Of a DNA stretch of 64,000 nucleotides, positions 18,115-26,230 are shown piece by piece. Below the pieces are notes generated by a model. That model saw only the letters and a program-made list of their open reading frames with translations. It ran no database searches and was not told where the DNA came from. The stretch lies in contig NZ_VMDW02000084.1 of NCBI RefSeq assembly GCF_007644045.2, positions 1-64,000 of the forward strand, read 5' to 3'. Source of the DNA: Vogesella urethralis (lineage in GTDB: Bacteria; Pseudomonadota; Gammaproteobacteria; Burkholderiales; Chromobacteriaceae). Each line of letters begins with the position of its first letter. Position 1 is the stretch's first letter. The position numbers and the translations under genes are program-made.

Positions 18115-18148
18115 GCCAGGCTATGCGGCCAACCCTGGTCGCTGGCGC

Positions 18149-18183
18149 AAAAAAGCCCTGCCTTGAAAAGGCAGGGCTTTTTT
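18149..18183. terminator. Bidirectional terminator after udp
   Basis: Perfect stem AAAAAAGCCCTGCCTT / AAGGCAGGGCTTTTTT with loop GAA. It serves udp and the convergent DUF2087 gene. An 11-of-12 copy of the uptake-like word lies just before it at 18124-18135. Confidence 0.92.
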
Positions 18184-18201
18184 GTGGCTAACAGGTTGCC
18201 A

Positions 18202-18747
18202 TCAGCCGGCTTGGCGGCGACGGTTCACTTCGGCCACCAAGGGTTGCAGCCCGGCGGGTACCACGTGGTCCAGCCGCCAGTAGACGCGGCAGTCGGGCGT
18301 GCGTGCCAGCAGGCCGTGGTTGACCAGCTCGCGGCGCAGCAGTACGTGGTCGCCAAAGGTTTGCGCCTGGCGCAGGGCGTCGTTGATGACCGCCTCGCCA
18401 TGCTGGCCGCGCCCGGGCAACTGCGGCCAGATCGCCCACAGGCATTGCTGCTGTTCGCTGTACTTTTTCGGCCAGCGTTGCAGGCGGCCTTGCGCGTCAA
18501 AGTGGCGCAGCAGGCGCTGGGTAAGCGCATCGTGCTGCCGCACCGTTGGCCGTGGGCTGTCGGGTGCCACGGCAGCCGGTGCGGCGGCCAGCCAGTGCTG
18601 GAAGTTGTGGTAGCCGCTGGCGCGCGCCAGCATGTTCAGCAGCTGCAGGTGGCCGGGTGTGCCGTCGCTGGCGGCCCATTGCTGTTTGAGCGAGCGCGCG
18701 AGGGCGGAAATGTCGGGGCTGTAAAAGGGATGAAGCGTACGAGACAT
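18202..18747 (-). CDS. DUF2087 domain protein
   Basis: A 181-residue cytoplasmic protein. The C-terminal half, with FDAQGRLQRWPKKYSEQQQC and HVLLRRELVNHGLLARTPDC followed by YWRL, is the DUF2087 domain, a small winged-helix-like module seen at the end of several bacterial regulators. The N-terminal part (about 1-80: ARSLKQQWAASDGTPGHLQL, LLNMLARASGYHNFQHW) resembles the short helical region that precedes DUF2087 in related proteins. A transcriptional role is plausible but unproven. ATG at 18747 chosen. Confidence 0.75.
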   Translation of the reverse strand: MSRTLHPFYSPDISALARSLKQQWAASDGTPGHLQLLNMLARASGYHNFQHWLAAAPAAVAPDSPRPTVRQHDALTQRLLRHFDAQGRLQRWPKKYSEQQQCLWAIWPQLPGRGQHGEAVINDALRQAQTFGDHVLLRRELVNHGLLARTPDCRVYWRLDHVVPAGLQPLVAEVNRRRQAG

Positions 18748-18934
18748 GGTCGAATCCTGTCTGCGTGCCAAAGTCGGAGGACTGCCGCTGGTCGCCGTTG
18801 CGGCCTGGCACGGGTTCGAGCCAAGCAGGAAGGTAAGACAGCAGGTTTAGCGTGGTAACGGTACCGGCGACGCCTGGGTGAACTGCAGACCCGGCGGGCA
18901 TGATAGCGCTGGCCGCGCCGGCCGACAAGCCGCC

Positions 18935-20032
18935 CTAGCGCGGCAGCAGGCGCAGCAGCCGGCCTTGCGGCGCGTCGGTCAGCACATAGAGCAGGCCGTC
19001 CGGGCCCTGGCGCACATCGCGCACGCGCTGCCCGTCGCTGACGGCCAGCTTTTCTTCGGCGATCACGCGTTGCCCTTGCAGCGTCAGTCGCGCCAGGTAG
19101 CCGAATTTCAGCGAGCCGGTAAACAGGCTGCCCTGCCAAGCCTTGCCGTAACGGTCGCTGCTCAGCCGCACCAGGCCCGAAGGGGCGATCGACGGTGTCC
19201 AGTAGTGCAGTGGTTGCGCCATGCCCTGCTGCCGGGTAAGCCCGGCGCCGATCGGCCCGCCGCCGTATTGCTGGCCGTAAGTAATGACCGGCCAGCCCTG
19301 GTTGCTGCCGGCAGCGGGGCGGTTCAGCTCGTCGCCGCCTTGCGGGCCGTGTTCTACCAGCCACAGCTGGCCGTCTGGGCCGATGCTGGCGCCTTGCGGG
19401 TTGCGGTGGCCCAGGCTCCAGATGGCAGGCTGGGCATCCTTCCGGCCAACGTAGGGGTTGTCCGGCGGAATGCTGCCGTCCGGGCGCAGCCGCACCACCT
19501 TGCCCAGCGTGTTGTCCAGCCGCTGAGCGTCCTGCATGCGGCTGAAGCGTTCGCCCAGCGTCAGGAACAGCGTGCCGTCGCTTTGTTGTGCGATGCGGCA
19601 ACCGAAGTGCAGGCGGCTGGCCACCGCCGGCTGCTGGCGGAAGATCACCGCCACGTCCTGCAGCTGCTGGCCGTCGGGGCTAAGCCGGGCGCGCGCCAGT
19701 GCCGTGCGGTTACCGCCGTCGGCGGCCTCGCTGTAGCAGAAGTACAGCTGGCGGTTGTCGGCAAAGCGGCGGTCGCTCACCACGTCCAGCAGGCCGCCTT
19801 GGCCGCCGGCATCCACCGCCGGCAAGCCGGCCACCCGTGCCAGGCTGCGACCATTGGCGTCCAGCAGCCACAGTTGGCCGCGCCGCTCGCTCACCAGCAT
19901 GCGACCCTGATCGATAAAGGCCAGCGCCCACGGGTGGTGCAGCTTGTCGTTCAGCACCTCGCTGCGCAAGGTGGCGGGCTCGGCGTGGGCAAGCAGTGGC
20001 AAGGCAAGCAAGGGCAGGGCGAGGCGATGCAT
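18935..20032 (-). CDS. PQQ-dependent sugar dehydrogenase, YliI/Asd type
   Basis: A 365-residue secreted six-bladed beta-propeller of the soluble aldose sugar dehydrogenase family. A short signal peptide (ALPLLALPLLAHA) is followed by LHHPWALAFIDQGRMLVSER, VDAGGQGGLLDVV, LGHRNPQG and VEHGPQGGDELNR, the family hallmarks around the PQQ and calcium sites. It would oxidise aldoses in the periplasm if PQQ is available; no pqq genes are in the window. ATG at 20032 is the first codon. The DUF2087 gene lies downstream on the same strand, about 190 bases away. Confidence 0.88.
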   Translation of the reverse strand: MHRLALPLLALPLLAHAEPATLRSEVLNDKLHHPWALAFIDQGRMLVSERRGQLWLLDANGRSLARVAGLPAVDAGGQGGLLDVVSDRRFADNRQLYFCYSEAADGGNRTALARARLSPDGQQLQDVAVIFRQQPAVASRLHFGCRIAQQSDGTLFLTLGERFSRMQDAQRLDNTLGKVVRLRPDGSIPPDNPYVGRKDAQPAIWSLGHRNPQGASIGPDGQLWLVEHGPQGGDELNRPAAGSNQGWPVITYGQQYGGGPIGAGLTRQQGMAQPLHYWTPSIAPSGLVRLSSDRYGKAWQGSLFTGSLKFGYLARLTLQGQRVIAEEKLAVSDGQRVRDVRQGPDGLLYVLTDAPQGRLLRLLPR

Positions 20033-20314
20033 GGTGGGCTCCGGGCGCTAAAACGGCTAAGACGCAGGTATTACACAAAAGTGCCGGCTAGCCATCATTT
20101 GCCGATAGCGGGCTGTGTGCAGCATGACGATGATGACTCTTGGGGTATGTATGCTTGATTTTATGGAATTATGACTGAATTTTTAATCATATCGCGGCAG
20201 CGGAACCCGCGTGCCAAAGTCATGCTCTACATGGCCAGAGGCTTGCCTGTGTGAAAACGCAGTAGCGGGTTTCAGTGTCCGGCCTTCTGGCCATTTACAG
20301 GGAGAGTGATGCAC

Positions 20315-21295
20315 ATGAACGAAGTCGCGAGTGTCGGCACCCCGCTGTTATATGCCGGCTTTACCTTGCTGGTGGTGCTCTTGCTGGCTGCCGATTTTCT
20401 GTTGCTGCGTACCCAGGGCAACCACAAGGTGACCGTGAAAGAGGCTGCCTGGTGGTCGGTAGTATGGTTTGCTGCGGCGGCAACGTTTGGCGCCTGGTTC
20501 TGGTGGTACCTCAATGGTCAGTTTGGCAGCGCCGTGGCCAACCAGAAAACGCTGGAATACGCTACCGGCTATCTGATCGAAAAAGGTCTGGCCATCGAAA
20601 ACGTGTTCGTGTGGATTACCATCTTCACCTACTTCGCCATCCCGCCAGAGTTTCAGAAGCGGGTGTTGCTGTGGGGGGTAGTGGGGGCCATTCTGATGCG
20701 GGCGGTGCTGATTTACCTGGGCGCCGTACTGATCCAGCAGTTTGACTGGATCTTCTACGTGTTCGGCCTGTTCCTGGTGGTAACCGGTATCAAGATGTTC
20801 ATGTTCACCGGCAAGCAAAGCGACCTGGGCAGCAACCCGCTACTGCGTTGGCTGCGTCAGCGCGTACCGCTGACCGATACCCTGCATGGCGAGCGTTTTG
20901 TGGTGCTGGAGCGCGGGGTGAAGATGTTTACGCCGCTGTTTGTGGTGCTGGTGCTGGTGGAGGTAAGCGACCTGATCTTTGCCATTGACAGCATTCCGGC
21001 CATTTTTGCCGTCACCAAGGACCCGTTCATCGTCTTTACCGCCAACACCTTCGCCATCCTGGGCTTGCGGGCGATGTACTTCCTGCTGGCCGACATCTCC
21101 GACCGCTTCCATCTGCTGGGCTACGGTCTGGCCGTCATCGTGACCCTGGTGGGCGTGAAGATGCTGCTGATGGATGTGTACAAGGTACCCATCCTGTGGA
21201 TGTTGGGCACGGTTGCCGTCATCCTGACGGTATCCATCGTGGCTAGTCTGCTGTCGCCGCGTCCGCAAGGCGAGGCAAACAAAGGTGGCACTTAA
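20315..21295 (+). CDS. alx: TerC/Alx-family membrane protein
   Basis: A 326-residue inner-membrane protein with about nine hydrophobic segments. It matches E. coli Alx: opening GTPLLYAGFTLLVVLLLAAD, the acidic membrane motif IENVFVW, and VSDLIFAIDSIPAIFAVTKD with conserved aspartates thought to handle metal ions. The family is implicated in manganese export and metal insertion into secreted enzymes. Three in-frame starts are close (GTG 20306, ATG 20309, ATG 20315); the last has the best spacing to GGGAG. I do not see the yybP-ykoY manganese riboswitch in the leader. Confidence 0.88.
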   Translation: MNEVASVGTPLLYAGFTLLVVLLLAADFLLLRTQGNHKVTVKEAAWWSVVWFAAAATFGAWFWWYLNGQFGSAVANQKTLEYATGYLIEKGLAIENVFVWITIFTYFAIPPEFQKRVLLWGVVGAILMRAVLIYLGAVLIQQFDWIFYVFGLFLVVTGIKMFMFTGKQSDLGSNPLLRWLRQRVPLTDTLHGERFVVLERGVKMFTPLFVVLVLVEVSDLIFAIDSIPAIFAVTKDPFIVFTANTFAILGLRAMYFLLADISDRFHLLGYGLAVIVTLVGVKMLLMDVYKVPILWMLGTVAVILTVSIVASLLSPRPQGEANKGGT

Positions 21296-21338
21296 GGCTT
21301 CACCGTACTTGCGGCGTGATCACGCCACCTGAACAAGC

Positions 21339-21371
21339 AACCCGGTTTGCGCTGCAAGCCGGGTTTTTTTT
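21339..21371. terminator. Terminator after alx
   Basis: Stem AACCCGGTTTGC / GCAAGCCGGGTT with loop GCT and eight T. It abuts the stop codon of the convergent isomerase gene. Confidence 0.88.
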
Positions 21372-21742
21372 CAAGGTTGGCCGCAGCGGTGCTGCTTGGC
21401 GTAACTGGCGCGGGCGATTTGCTGGATTTCGCACGACACCTGCACATCCAGCGCCGGGTCGTCGGGGCAATGCTGCAATAGTGCAGCCAGTACCTGCTGC
21501 GCCAGCGCCTGCTGTACCGCTTCGCTGCGGCCTTCCAGAATGGCCAGCCGGGCGTGGATAAAGGCACGCTTAGGATTGCTGGCGGTGCCGACCTGATGGC
21601 AGCTCACCGCGTAGGCGCGGCTCTTGATGTCGATCTCGCTGAACTGACCGCTGGCGTCCAGCGCACGGTTGGCTTGCAGCAGCGCGGCGGCGGCGTCGAA
21701 GGTGGAGAGGTTATCGCTGTATTCAAGGTAAAGATGGGGCAT
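21371..21742 (-). CDS. 5-carboxymethyl-2-hydroxymuconate isomerase family protein
   Basis: A 123-residue tautomerase-superfamily protein of the CHMI/HpcD family. Starts Met-Pro, and the Pro freed by Met removal is the catalytic base of these isomerases. MPHLYLEYSDNL and the central IKSRAY plus FIHARLAILEGRS match the family. In homoprotocatechuate degradation CHMI isomerises the ring-cleavage product, but no other hpa/hpc gene is near, so the real substrate here is unknown. Its last codons include an exact uptake-like word. Confidence 0.82.
   Translation of the reverse strand: MPHLYLEYSDNLSTFDAAAALLQANRALDASGQFSEIDIKSRAYAVSCHQVGTASNPKRAFIHARLAILEGRSEAVQQALAQQVLAALLQHCPDDPALDVQVSCEIQQIARASYAKQHRCGQP
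21374..21385 (+). repeat. Uptake-sequence-like word, exact copy at gene end
   Basis: AGGTTGGCCGCA covers the last codons of the isomerase gene, directly beside the alx terminator. Confidence 0.8.
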
Positions 21743-21769
21743 CTCTGGTATCCGAGGTGGGGAAGGCGT

Positions 21770-22216
21770 TCAGGGTGTCGGGCTGGATGGCACGCGCAGC
21801 AGGGTTTCGGTTTCATCCCGTTCGGAGACATAGACCATTTGCTTGTCGTCGATACTCACCAACTTGTCACGGTAAACCTTGCCTACAGGCATAACCGGTG
21901 GGGTCATGGCGGTGAAGGTGGTCACCAGATAGCCGTTCTCCAGTCGCCATTTGCCTTGAATGCGAAGCGCGACGCGGCGGTGTTGATAGGTGGCAACCAT
22001 CTTGCTGTCGAACGAACCATCCGCTGCATACACGACGGTGCCCTGCATGTTGCCATCCGGGCTGGCATCTTCAAACAGCCATTTGCCGATGACTAACTCC
22101 GTTTGCTGCCTATCCTGTTGGCTGGCCGCAGGGGTGTCATCCGCCAGACATGCCGCAGGGAAGGCGCCCAGTGTCAGTCCAAGCAAGAACGCACTGGCAA
22201 ACAGCGCCTTTTTCAT
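21770..22216 (-). CDS. Secreted protein of unknown function
   Basis: A 148-residue exported protein with signal peptide MKKALFASAFLLGLTLGAFP followed by AACLADD; the Cys makes a lipoprotein possible, though the lipobox is poor. The mature part (LVIGKWLFEDASPDGNMQGT, FDSKMVATYQHRRVALRIQG, KWRLENGYLVTTFTAM) reads like a small beta-barrel of the lipocalin-like type that measures 'GxW' at its first strand. Function unknown. The ATG at 22216 is chosen over the long upstream GTG frame because it opens the signal peptide. Confidence 0.7.
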   Translation of the reverse strand: MKKALFASAFLLGLTLGAFPAACLADDTPAASQQDRQQTELVIGKWLFEDASPDGNMQGTVVYAADGSFDSKMVATYQHRRVALRIQGKWRLENGYLVTTFTAMTPPVMPVGKVYRDKLVSIDDKQMVYVSERDETETLLRVPSSPTP

Positions 22217-22374
22217 CGGTTTATCCTCTTTGACTATGCCGTGATGCGGGGTTGCGAGTTTAGCAGAGCTGTTTTCGGCTTTGGGCTGCGATTTTTGCCT
22301 ATCCGTGCGACAATCGCGCCAGTTTTTGCGGGCAGCCACGGCTGCCCGCCGTCGTTTGTTACCGAGAGCCTGCC

Positions 22375-24294
22375 ATGTCCCAGAATGCCAGTGTGCGCGT
22401 GTTGTCGCTGATCCCGCCGATGACGCAGCTGAATACGCCTTACCCGTCCACCGCCTATATCACCGGCTTCTTGCGCTCGCGCGGGGTAACGGCGGCGCAG
22501 GAAGACCTGGCGCTGGCGCTGGTATTGCAGCTGTTTTCTGCCGACGGGCTGCAGGCTATCCGGCAGCGTATCGACGCCATCGCGCCGAAGAAGCGCAGCG
22601 CGCAGGTACGTTTCTTTGTGGACAACTTCGAGCAGTACCTGGCCACCATCGACCGTGTTATTGCCTTCCTGCAAGGGCGCGACAGCACGCTGGCGCACCG
22701 CATCTGCAGCCGTGGCCTGCTGCCGGAAGGCGCGCGCTTTGCCGCGCTGGACAACTACGTGGACCCGGAAGACCCGTACGGCGGCGACCCGCTGGCGTGG
22801 GCGTTCGGTGCGCTGGGCAGCTACGACCGCGCCCGCCACCTGGCCACGCTGTACCTGAACGACCTGGCCGACGTGGTACGCGACGCGGTGGATGGCCGCT
22901 TCGAGTTCGTGCGCTACGCCGAGTCGCTGGCGATGAGCCAGCCCACCTTCGACCCGCTGGCGCAGGCGCTGGCGGCGCCGCCGACGCTGGTGGACGACAC
23001 GCTGGCCACGCTGGCGGTTGCAGCGGTAGAACGCCACCAGCCCGACCTGGTGCTGCTGTCGGTGCCGTTTCCCGGCTCGGTGTACGCGGCGTTCCGCATT
23101 GCGCAAACCATCAAGGCACGTTGGCCGCACATCCGCACCGCGCTGGGCGGCGGCTTCGTCAACACCGAACTGCGCGAGCTGAAAGAGCGGCGCGTGTTCG
23201 ATTATTTCGACTTTGTCACGCTGGACGACGGCGAAAAGCCCTTGCTGGCGCTGATCGAGCACCTGCAGGGCCAGCGCGGCGTCAGCCGCCTGGTGCGTAC
23301 CTACGTGCGCGACGGCGACGCGGTGCGCTACATCAACATGATGGAAGCCGACATCCCGTTCGAGGAGGTGGGCACCCCCACCTGGGACGGGCTGCCCATC
23401 CACCGCTACCTGTCGCTGCTGGACATGCTCAACCCGATGCACCGGCTGTGGAGCGACGGCCGCTGGAACAAACTGACGGTGGCGCACGGCTGTTACTGGA
23501 AGAAATGCAGCTTTTGCGACGTGACGCTGGACTACATCTCGCGCTACGAAACCGCCTCTGCCGAGACGCTGGTGGACCGCATCGAAGCCATCATTGCCGA
23601 AACCGGCCAGACCGGCTTCCATTTTGTGGACGAAGCGGCGCCGCCCAAGATGCTGCGCGCGCTGGCCGAGGAATTGCTGCGGCGCAAGGTGTCGATTTCG
23701 TGGTGGGGCAATATCCGCTTTGAAAAATCGTTTACGCCCGAGCTGTGCCAATTGCTGGCCGAATCGGGCTGTATCGCCATTTCCGGCGGGCTGGAGGTGG
23801 CGTCCGACCGCCTGCTGAAGCTGATGAAAAAAGGCGTGTCGGTAGAGCAGGTGGCACGCGTGACGCAGGGCTTTACCGAAGCCGGCATTCTGGTGCACGC
23901 CTACCTGATGTACGGCTTCCCCACCCAGACAGTGCAAGACACGGTGGACGCGCTGGAGTACGTACGCCAGCTGTTCGACAACGGCTGCATCCAGAGCGGC
24001 TTCTTCCACCGCTTTGCCTGTACCGTGCACTCGCCGGTGGGGCAGCATCCCGACGAGTACGGCGTCAAGCTGATCCCGCTGCCGGACGTGACGTTTGCCA
24101 AGAACGACGTCGGTTTCATCGACCCCACCGGTACCGACCACGACACGCTGGGCCGTGGCCTGAACAAGGCGCTGTACAACTACATGCACGGCATCGGCCT
24201 GGACGCCGACGTGCGCGAGTGGTTCGACATGCGCGTGCCGCGCAGCCGTGTGCCGCGCCATTTCATCAGCAAGGCGCTGAACCCGCAGCGCTAG
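22375..24294 (+). CDS. B12-binding-type radical SAM protein
   Basis: A 639-residue protein. The N-terminal region (about 1-320) includes a cobalamin-binding-like fold with PDLVLLSVPFPGSVYAAFRI and ALGGGFVNTELRE. The radical SAM core starts near 362 with the cluster motif GCYWKKCSFCD, a CX4CX2C variant of the usual CX3CX2C. FHFVDEAAPPKMLRALAEEL and ISGGLEVASDRLLKLMKKG follow as in BchE-like enzymes. The substrate is unknown. ATG at 22375 after GAGAG. It is a single-gene unit followed by two terminator-like hairpins. Confidence 0.8.
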   Translation: MSQNASVRVLSLIPPMTQLNTPYPSTAYITGFLRSRGVTAAQEDLALALVLQLFSADGLQAIRQRIDAIAPKKRSAQVRFFVDNFEQYLATIDRVIAFLQGRDSTLAHRICSRGLLPEGARFAALDNYVDPEDPYGGDPLAWAFGALGSYDRARHLATLYLNDLADVVRDAVDGRFEFVRYAESLAMSQPTFDPLAQALAAPPTLVDDTLATLAVAAVERHQPDLVLLSVPFPGSVYAAFRIAQTIKARWPHIRTALGGGFVNTELRELKERRVFDYFDFVTLDDGEKPLLALIEHLQGQRGVSRLVRTYVRDGDAVRYINMMEADIPFEEVGTPTWDGLPIHRYLSLLDMLNPMHRLWSDGRWNKLTVAHGCYWKKCSFCDVTLDYISRYETASAETLVDRIEAIIAETGQTGFHFVDEAAPPKMLRALAEELLRRKVSISWWGNIRFEKSFTPELCQLLAESGCIAISGGLEVASDRLLKLMKKGVSVEQVARVTQGFTEAGILVHAYLMYGFPTQTVQDTVDALEYVRQLFDNGCIQSGFFHRFACTVHSPVGQHPDEYGVKLIPLPDVTFAKNDVGFIDPTGTDHDTLGRGLNKALYNYMHGIGLDADVREWFDMRVPRSRVPRHFISKALNPQR

Positions 24295-24333
24295 GTTGCT
24301 GCAGCCTGGTGTGCTGGCGTTTGACAAGCTAAT

Positions 24334-24359
24334 AGCCGCTCGCCGCACAGGCGGCTTTT
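24334..24359 (+). terminator. Terminator after radical SAM gene
   Basis: Stem AGCCGC / GCGGCT followed by TTTTG, with an alternative inner pairing GCCGC / GCGGC. Confidence 0.6.
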
Positions 24360-24384
24360 GTCATGCGTTTTGTTTTATCGATAC

Positions 24385-24424
24385 TGCGGCCAACCTCAGG
24401 TCAGGGTTGGCCGCATTTTCTTTT
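24385..24424. terminator. Hairpin made of two facing uptake-like words
   Basis: TGCGGCCAACC (24385-24395) pairs with GGTTGGCCGCA (24405-24415) around a 9-base loop and is followed by TTTTCTTTT. The stem consists only of the repeat word in inverted orientation; 24385-24396 is an exact 12-base copy and 24404-24415 has one mismatch. Confidence 0.8.
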
Positions 24425-24486
24425 GCCAGCGCGGGGCGTGCTGGAGTAGGGTAGCGACCCCTGTTTGACGTTTTTGTGAAGAGACG

Positions 24487-25167
24487 ATGCGCTACGCCGT
24501 TTACTACGCGCCCGCACCGCGCAGCGCCCTGTGGCGCGCCGGCAGCGAATGGCTGGGCTGGGACGCCGCCCGAGGTGTCACCCTGCTGCCGCCGGCACTG
24601 CCCGGTGGCCTGCTGGCCCGCCTGGCACCGTTGACGCGCCGCGCTGCACACTACGGCTGGCACGCCACGTTGAAGGCACCATTCCGGCTGGCGGATGGTG
24701 TGGATGAGGTGACACTGTTGCAACAGGTGGCCGCCTTGGCCGCCACCTGCACGCCCTTCTCGCTGCCCTTGCAGGTAGGCACGCTGCGCGACGCCACCGT
24801 GTTGCGCGTGGCGGGCGATACCGCGGCTATCGATGCGCTGGCCGAGCGCTGCGTGCGCCAGCTGTTGCCACTGGGGGCGCCGGCGCCGGATCGCCCTGGC
24901 CTTAGCCCGCGCGAAGCCGAGCTGCACGCTGCCTGGGGCTACCCCTACGTGCTGGACCAGTTCTGCTTTCACCTGACGTTGGCGCAGCGCAGCCGCGAAC
25001 CGGCGCTGCAGGCGGCCATCGAGCGTGCTGCCATCACCCATTTCGACGGCGTGCTGCAGGCGGATGTGGCCGCGCTGTCGGTCTTCGTGGAAACCCGCCC
25101 CGACGAGCCGATGCGGCTGTTCGCCGAGTGCGGTTTCGATGGCAGCCTGACGCGCCATTTGCGCTGA
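24487..25167 (+). CDS. DUF1045 protein (2H phosphoesterase superfamily)
   Basis: A 226-residue cytoplasmic protein. Two H-x-T/S motifs, HATLKAPFRL near 59-68 and FHLTLAQ near 160, are the catalytic pair of the 2H phosphoesterase superfamily. RYAVYYAPAPRSALWRAG opening marks DUF1045, a family often found with phosphonate degradation genes. No phn gene is nearby, so it may act on another cyclic phosphodiester. ATG at 24487 follows GAAGAGA. It is flanked on both sides by hairpins built from the uptake-like word. Confidence 0.82.
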   Translation: MRYAVYYAPAPRSALWRAGSEWLGWDAARGVTLLPPALPGGLLARLAPLTRRAAHYGWHATLKAPFRLADGVDEVTLLQQVAALAATCTPFSLPLQVGTLRDATVLRVAGDTAAIDALAERCVRQLLPLGAPAPDRPGLSPREAELHAAWGYPYVLDQFCFHLTLAQRSREPALQAAIERAAITHFDGVLQADVAALSVFVETRPDEPMRLFAECGFDGSLTRHLR

Positions 25168-25186
25168 CGCAGCGCGAGCGGCGCCT

Positions 25187-25231
25187 AAAAGCCATGCGGC
25201 CAACCGGTAACAGGTTGGCCGCATGGCTTTT
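25187..25231. terminator. Perfect 19-bp terminator built on facing uptake-like words
   Basis: AAAAGCCATGCGGCCAACC (25187-25205) and its exact complement (25213-25231) pair around the 7-base loop GGTAACA. A runs and T runs make it bidirectional for the convergent genes on either side. The word appears once per arm. Confidence 0.92.
25212..25223 (+). repeat. Uptake-sequence-like word, exact copy in terminator arm
   Basis: AGGTTGGCCGCA forms the right arm of the terminator; the left arm at 25195-25206 differs only in its last base. Confidence 0.85.
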
Positions 25232-25242
25232 GTATTGGCCGT

Positions 25243-25590
25243 TTAGCCTGCTGGCTGTGGCGTCAGCTTTTGTTGCAGGCAGGCCGGGCACAGGCAGTCA
25301 CTGCTAGTGCCGCTGGCGCTGGCCAGCGGTGGTAGGTCGGCGCACCAGCAACCGCCCTGGCTGCCGCCACTGCCACAGGCAAACGCGCTGCCGCACTGCG
25401 TACAGCGCAACTGGCGCACCGCTAACGGTTGGCGCAGGCTGGCGATACGGTCCAGCGCGGCCTGCTTTTGCGCATTACTGGCGCGCGACCAGCCGCTGAT
25501 TTCGTCCAGCGTGCGCAGGCAGCCGGTGCAGTAGCGGCCGCTGGCATCCAGCTTGCATTGCTTGATGCAGGGTGAAGCGACCTCAGTCAT
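25243..25590 (-). CDS. DUF1289 protein with Cys-rich C terminus
   Basis: A 115-residue protein. The N-terminal part SPCIKQCKLDASGRYCTGC, followed by RTLDEISGWSRAS, is the DUF1289 domain with its four-cysteine, probably zinc- or iron-sulfur-binding, signature. The C-terminal half is an added second Cys-rich region (CTQCGS, then GGCWCADLPP, then CLCPACLQQ), giving twelve or so cysteines in all. Its start overlaps the end of hutD, so the two are co-transcribed. Function unknown. A second ATG 9 bases upstream is possible. Confidence 0.75.
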   Translation of the reverse strand: MTEVASPCIKQCKLDASGRYCTGCLRTLDEISGWSRASNAQKQAALDRIASLRQPLAVRQLRCTQCGSAFACGSGGSQGGCWCADLPPLASASGTSSDCLCPACLQQKLTPQPAG

Positions 25591-26161
25591 CGCCGCCATC
25601 CGTCAGCGTAAAGCTGGCCAGCAGCAGCGTGGCGCTACCGTCGCAATGAAGCGTCAGCTCGGTGGCCGTGTCTTGCCAGCCGGCTTCCAGGCCATGCAGT
25701 GTCTGCTCGCCGCATTGCACCTGGCCGGCCGCGACAAACAGCAGGCTGCGCGCTGGCAGCGTCACGCGGTGGCTGCCGGCGTCCAGCACCAGCTGCTGAC
25801 AGCGGTGGCTGGCCTGGCCACGCCGGCTCATCACGTTGAAGTCGCGCACTTTGCCGCCCAGGCGCAGGCCGGATAGCGACAAGGCACCGTCGAACGCCAT
25901 GGGTGGCTGGCCGGCCAGCAGGGTGCCGAACAGCTGCGCGCCGTTCATCAGCGCCAGGCCGTCGCCATCCAGGATGGCCAGGCTGCGGTCGATGCCGGGG
26001 AAGTGCGAGAACGGGCCGTCGCTGTCTACTTCGGCCACGCTGATACGGTAGATAAAGTTGTCCAGGCTGGCCCCGGGTGGGAAGGCCAGCAGCTGGCGGG
26101 TACTGCCGCCGCCGTTTTTCCAGGTACTGGGCGGGCAGTCCAGTAGTCGAATGATGTACAT
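25583..26161 (-). CDS. hutD: HutD-family protein
   Basis: A 192-residue bicupin-like protein. PPSTWKNGGGSTRQLLAFPP is the HutD signature, and YRISVAEVDSDGPFSHFPGIDRSL follows as expected. In other bacteria hutD lies in histidine-utilisation operons and has been proposed to cap hut expression. Here no hut gene is adjacent, so the role may differ. ATG at 26161; the Shine-Dalgarno is poor. It overlaps the start of the DUF1289 gene by 8 bases and is divergent from the GNAT gene. Confidence 0.85.
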   Translation of the reverse strand: MYIIRLLDCPPSTWKNGGGSTRQLLAFPPGASLDNFIYRISVAEVDSDGPFSHFPGIDRSLAILDGDGLALMNGAQLFGTLLAGQPPMAFDGALSLSGLRLGGKVRDFNVMSRRGQASHRCQQLVLDAGSHRVTLPARSLLFVAAGQVQCGEQTLHGLEAGWQDTATELTLHCDGSATLLLASFTLTDGGDD

Positions 26162-26230
26162 GATTATTGTTTGATGTCTCTGTGCCGAGGCGCGATGGTA
26201 GCATGGCTGTTTCAATAAGGAGGAGCCTGT

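Noticed and set aside
20033-20314. yybP-ykoY manganese riboswitch before alx
   Set aside because: The leader has a possible AACCCGC/GCGGGTT stem, but I cannot find the conserved GGGGAGUA loop or its partner.
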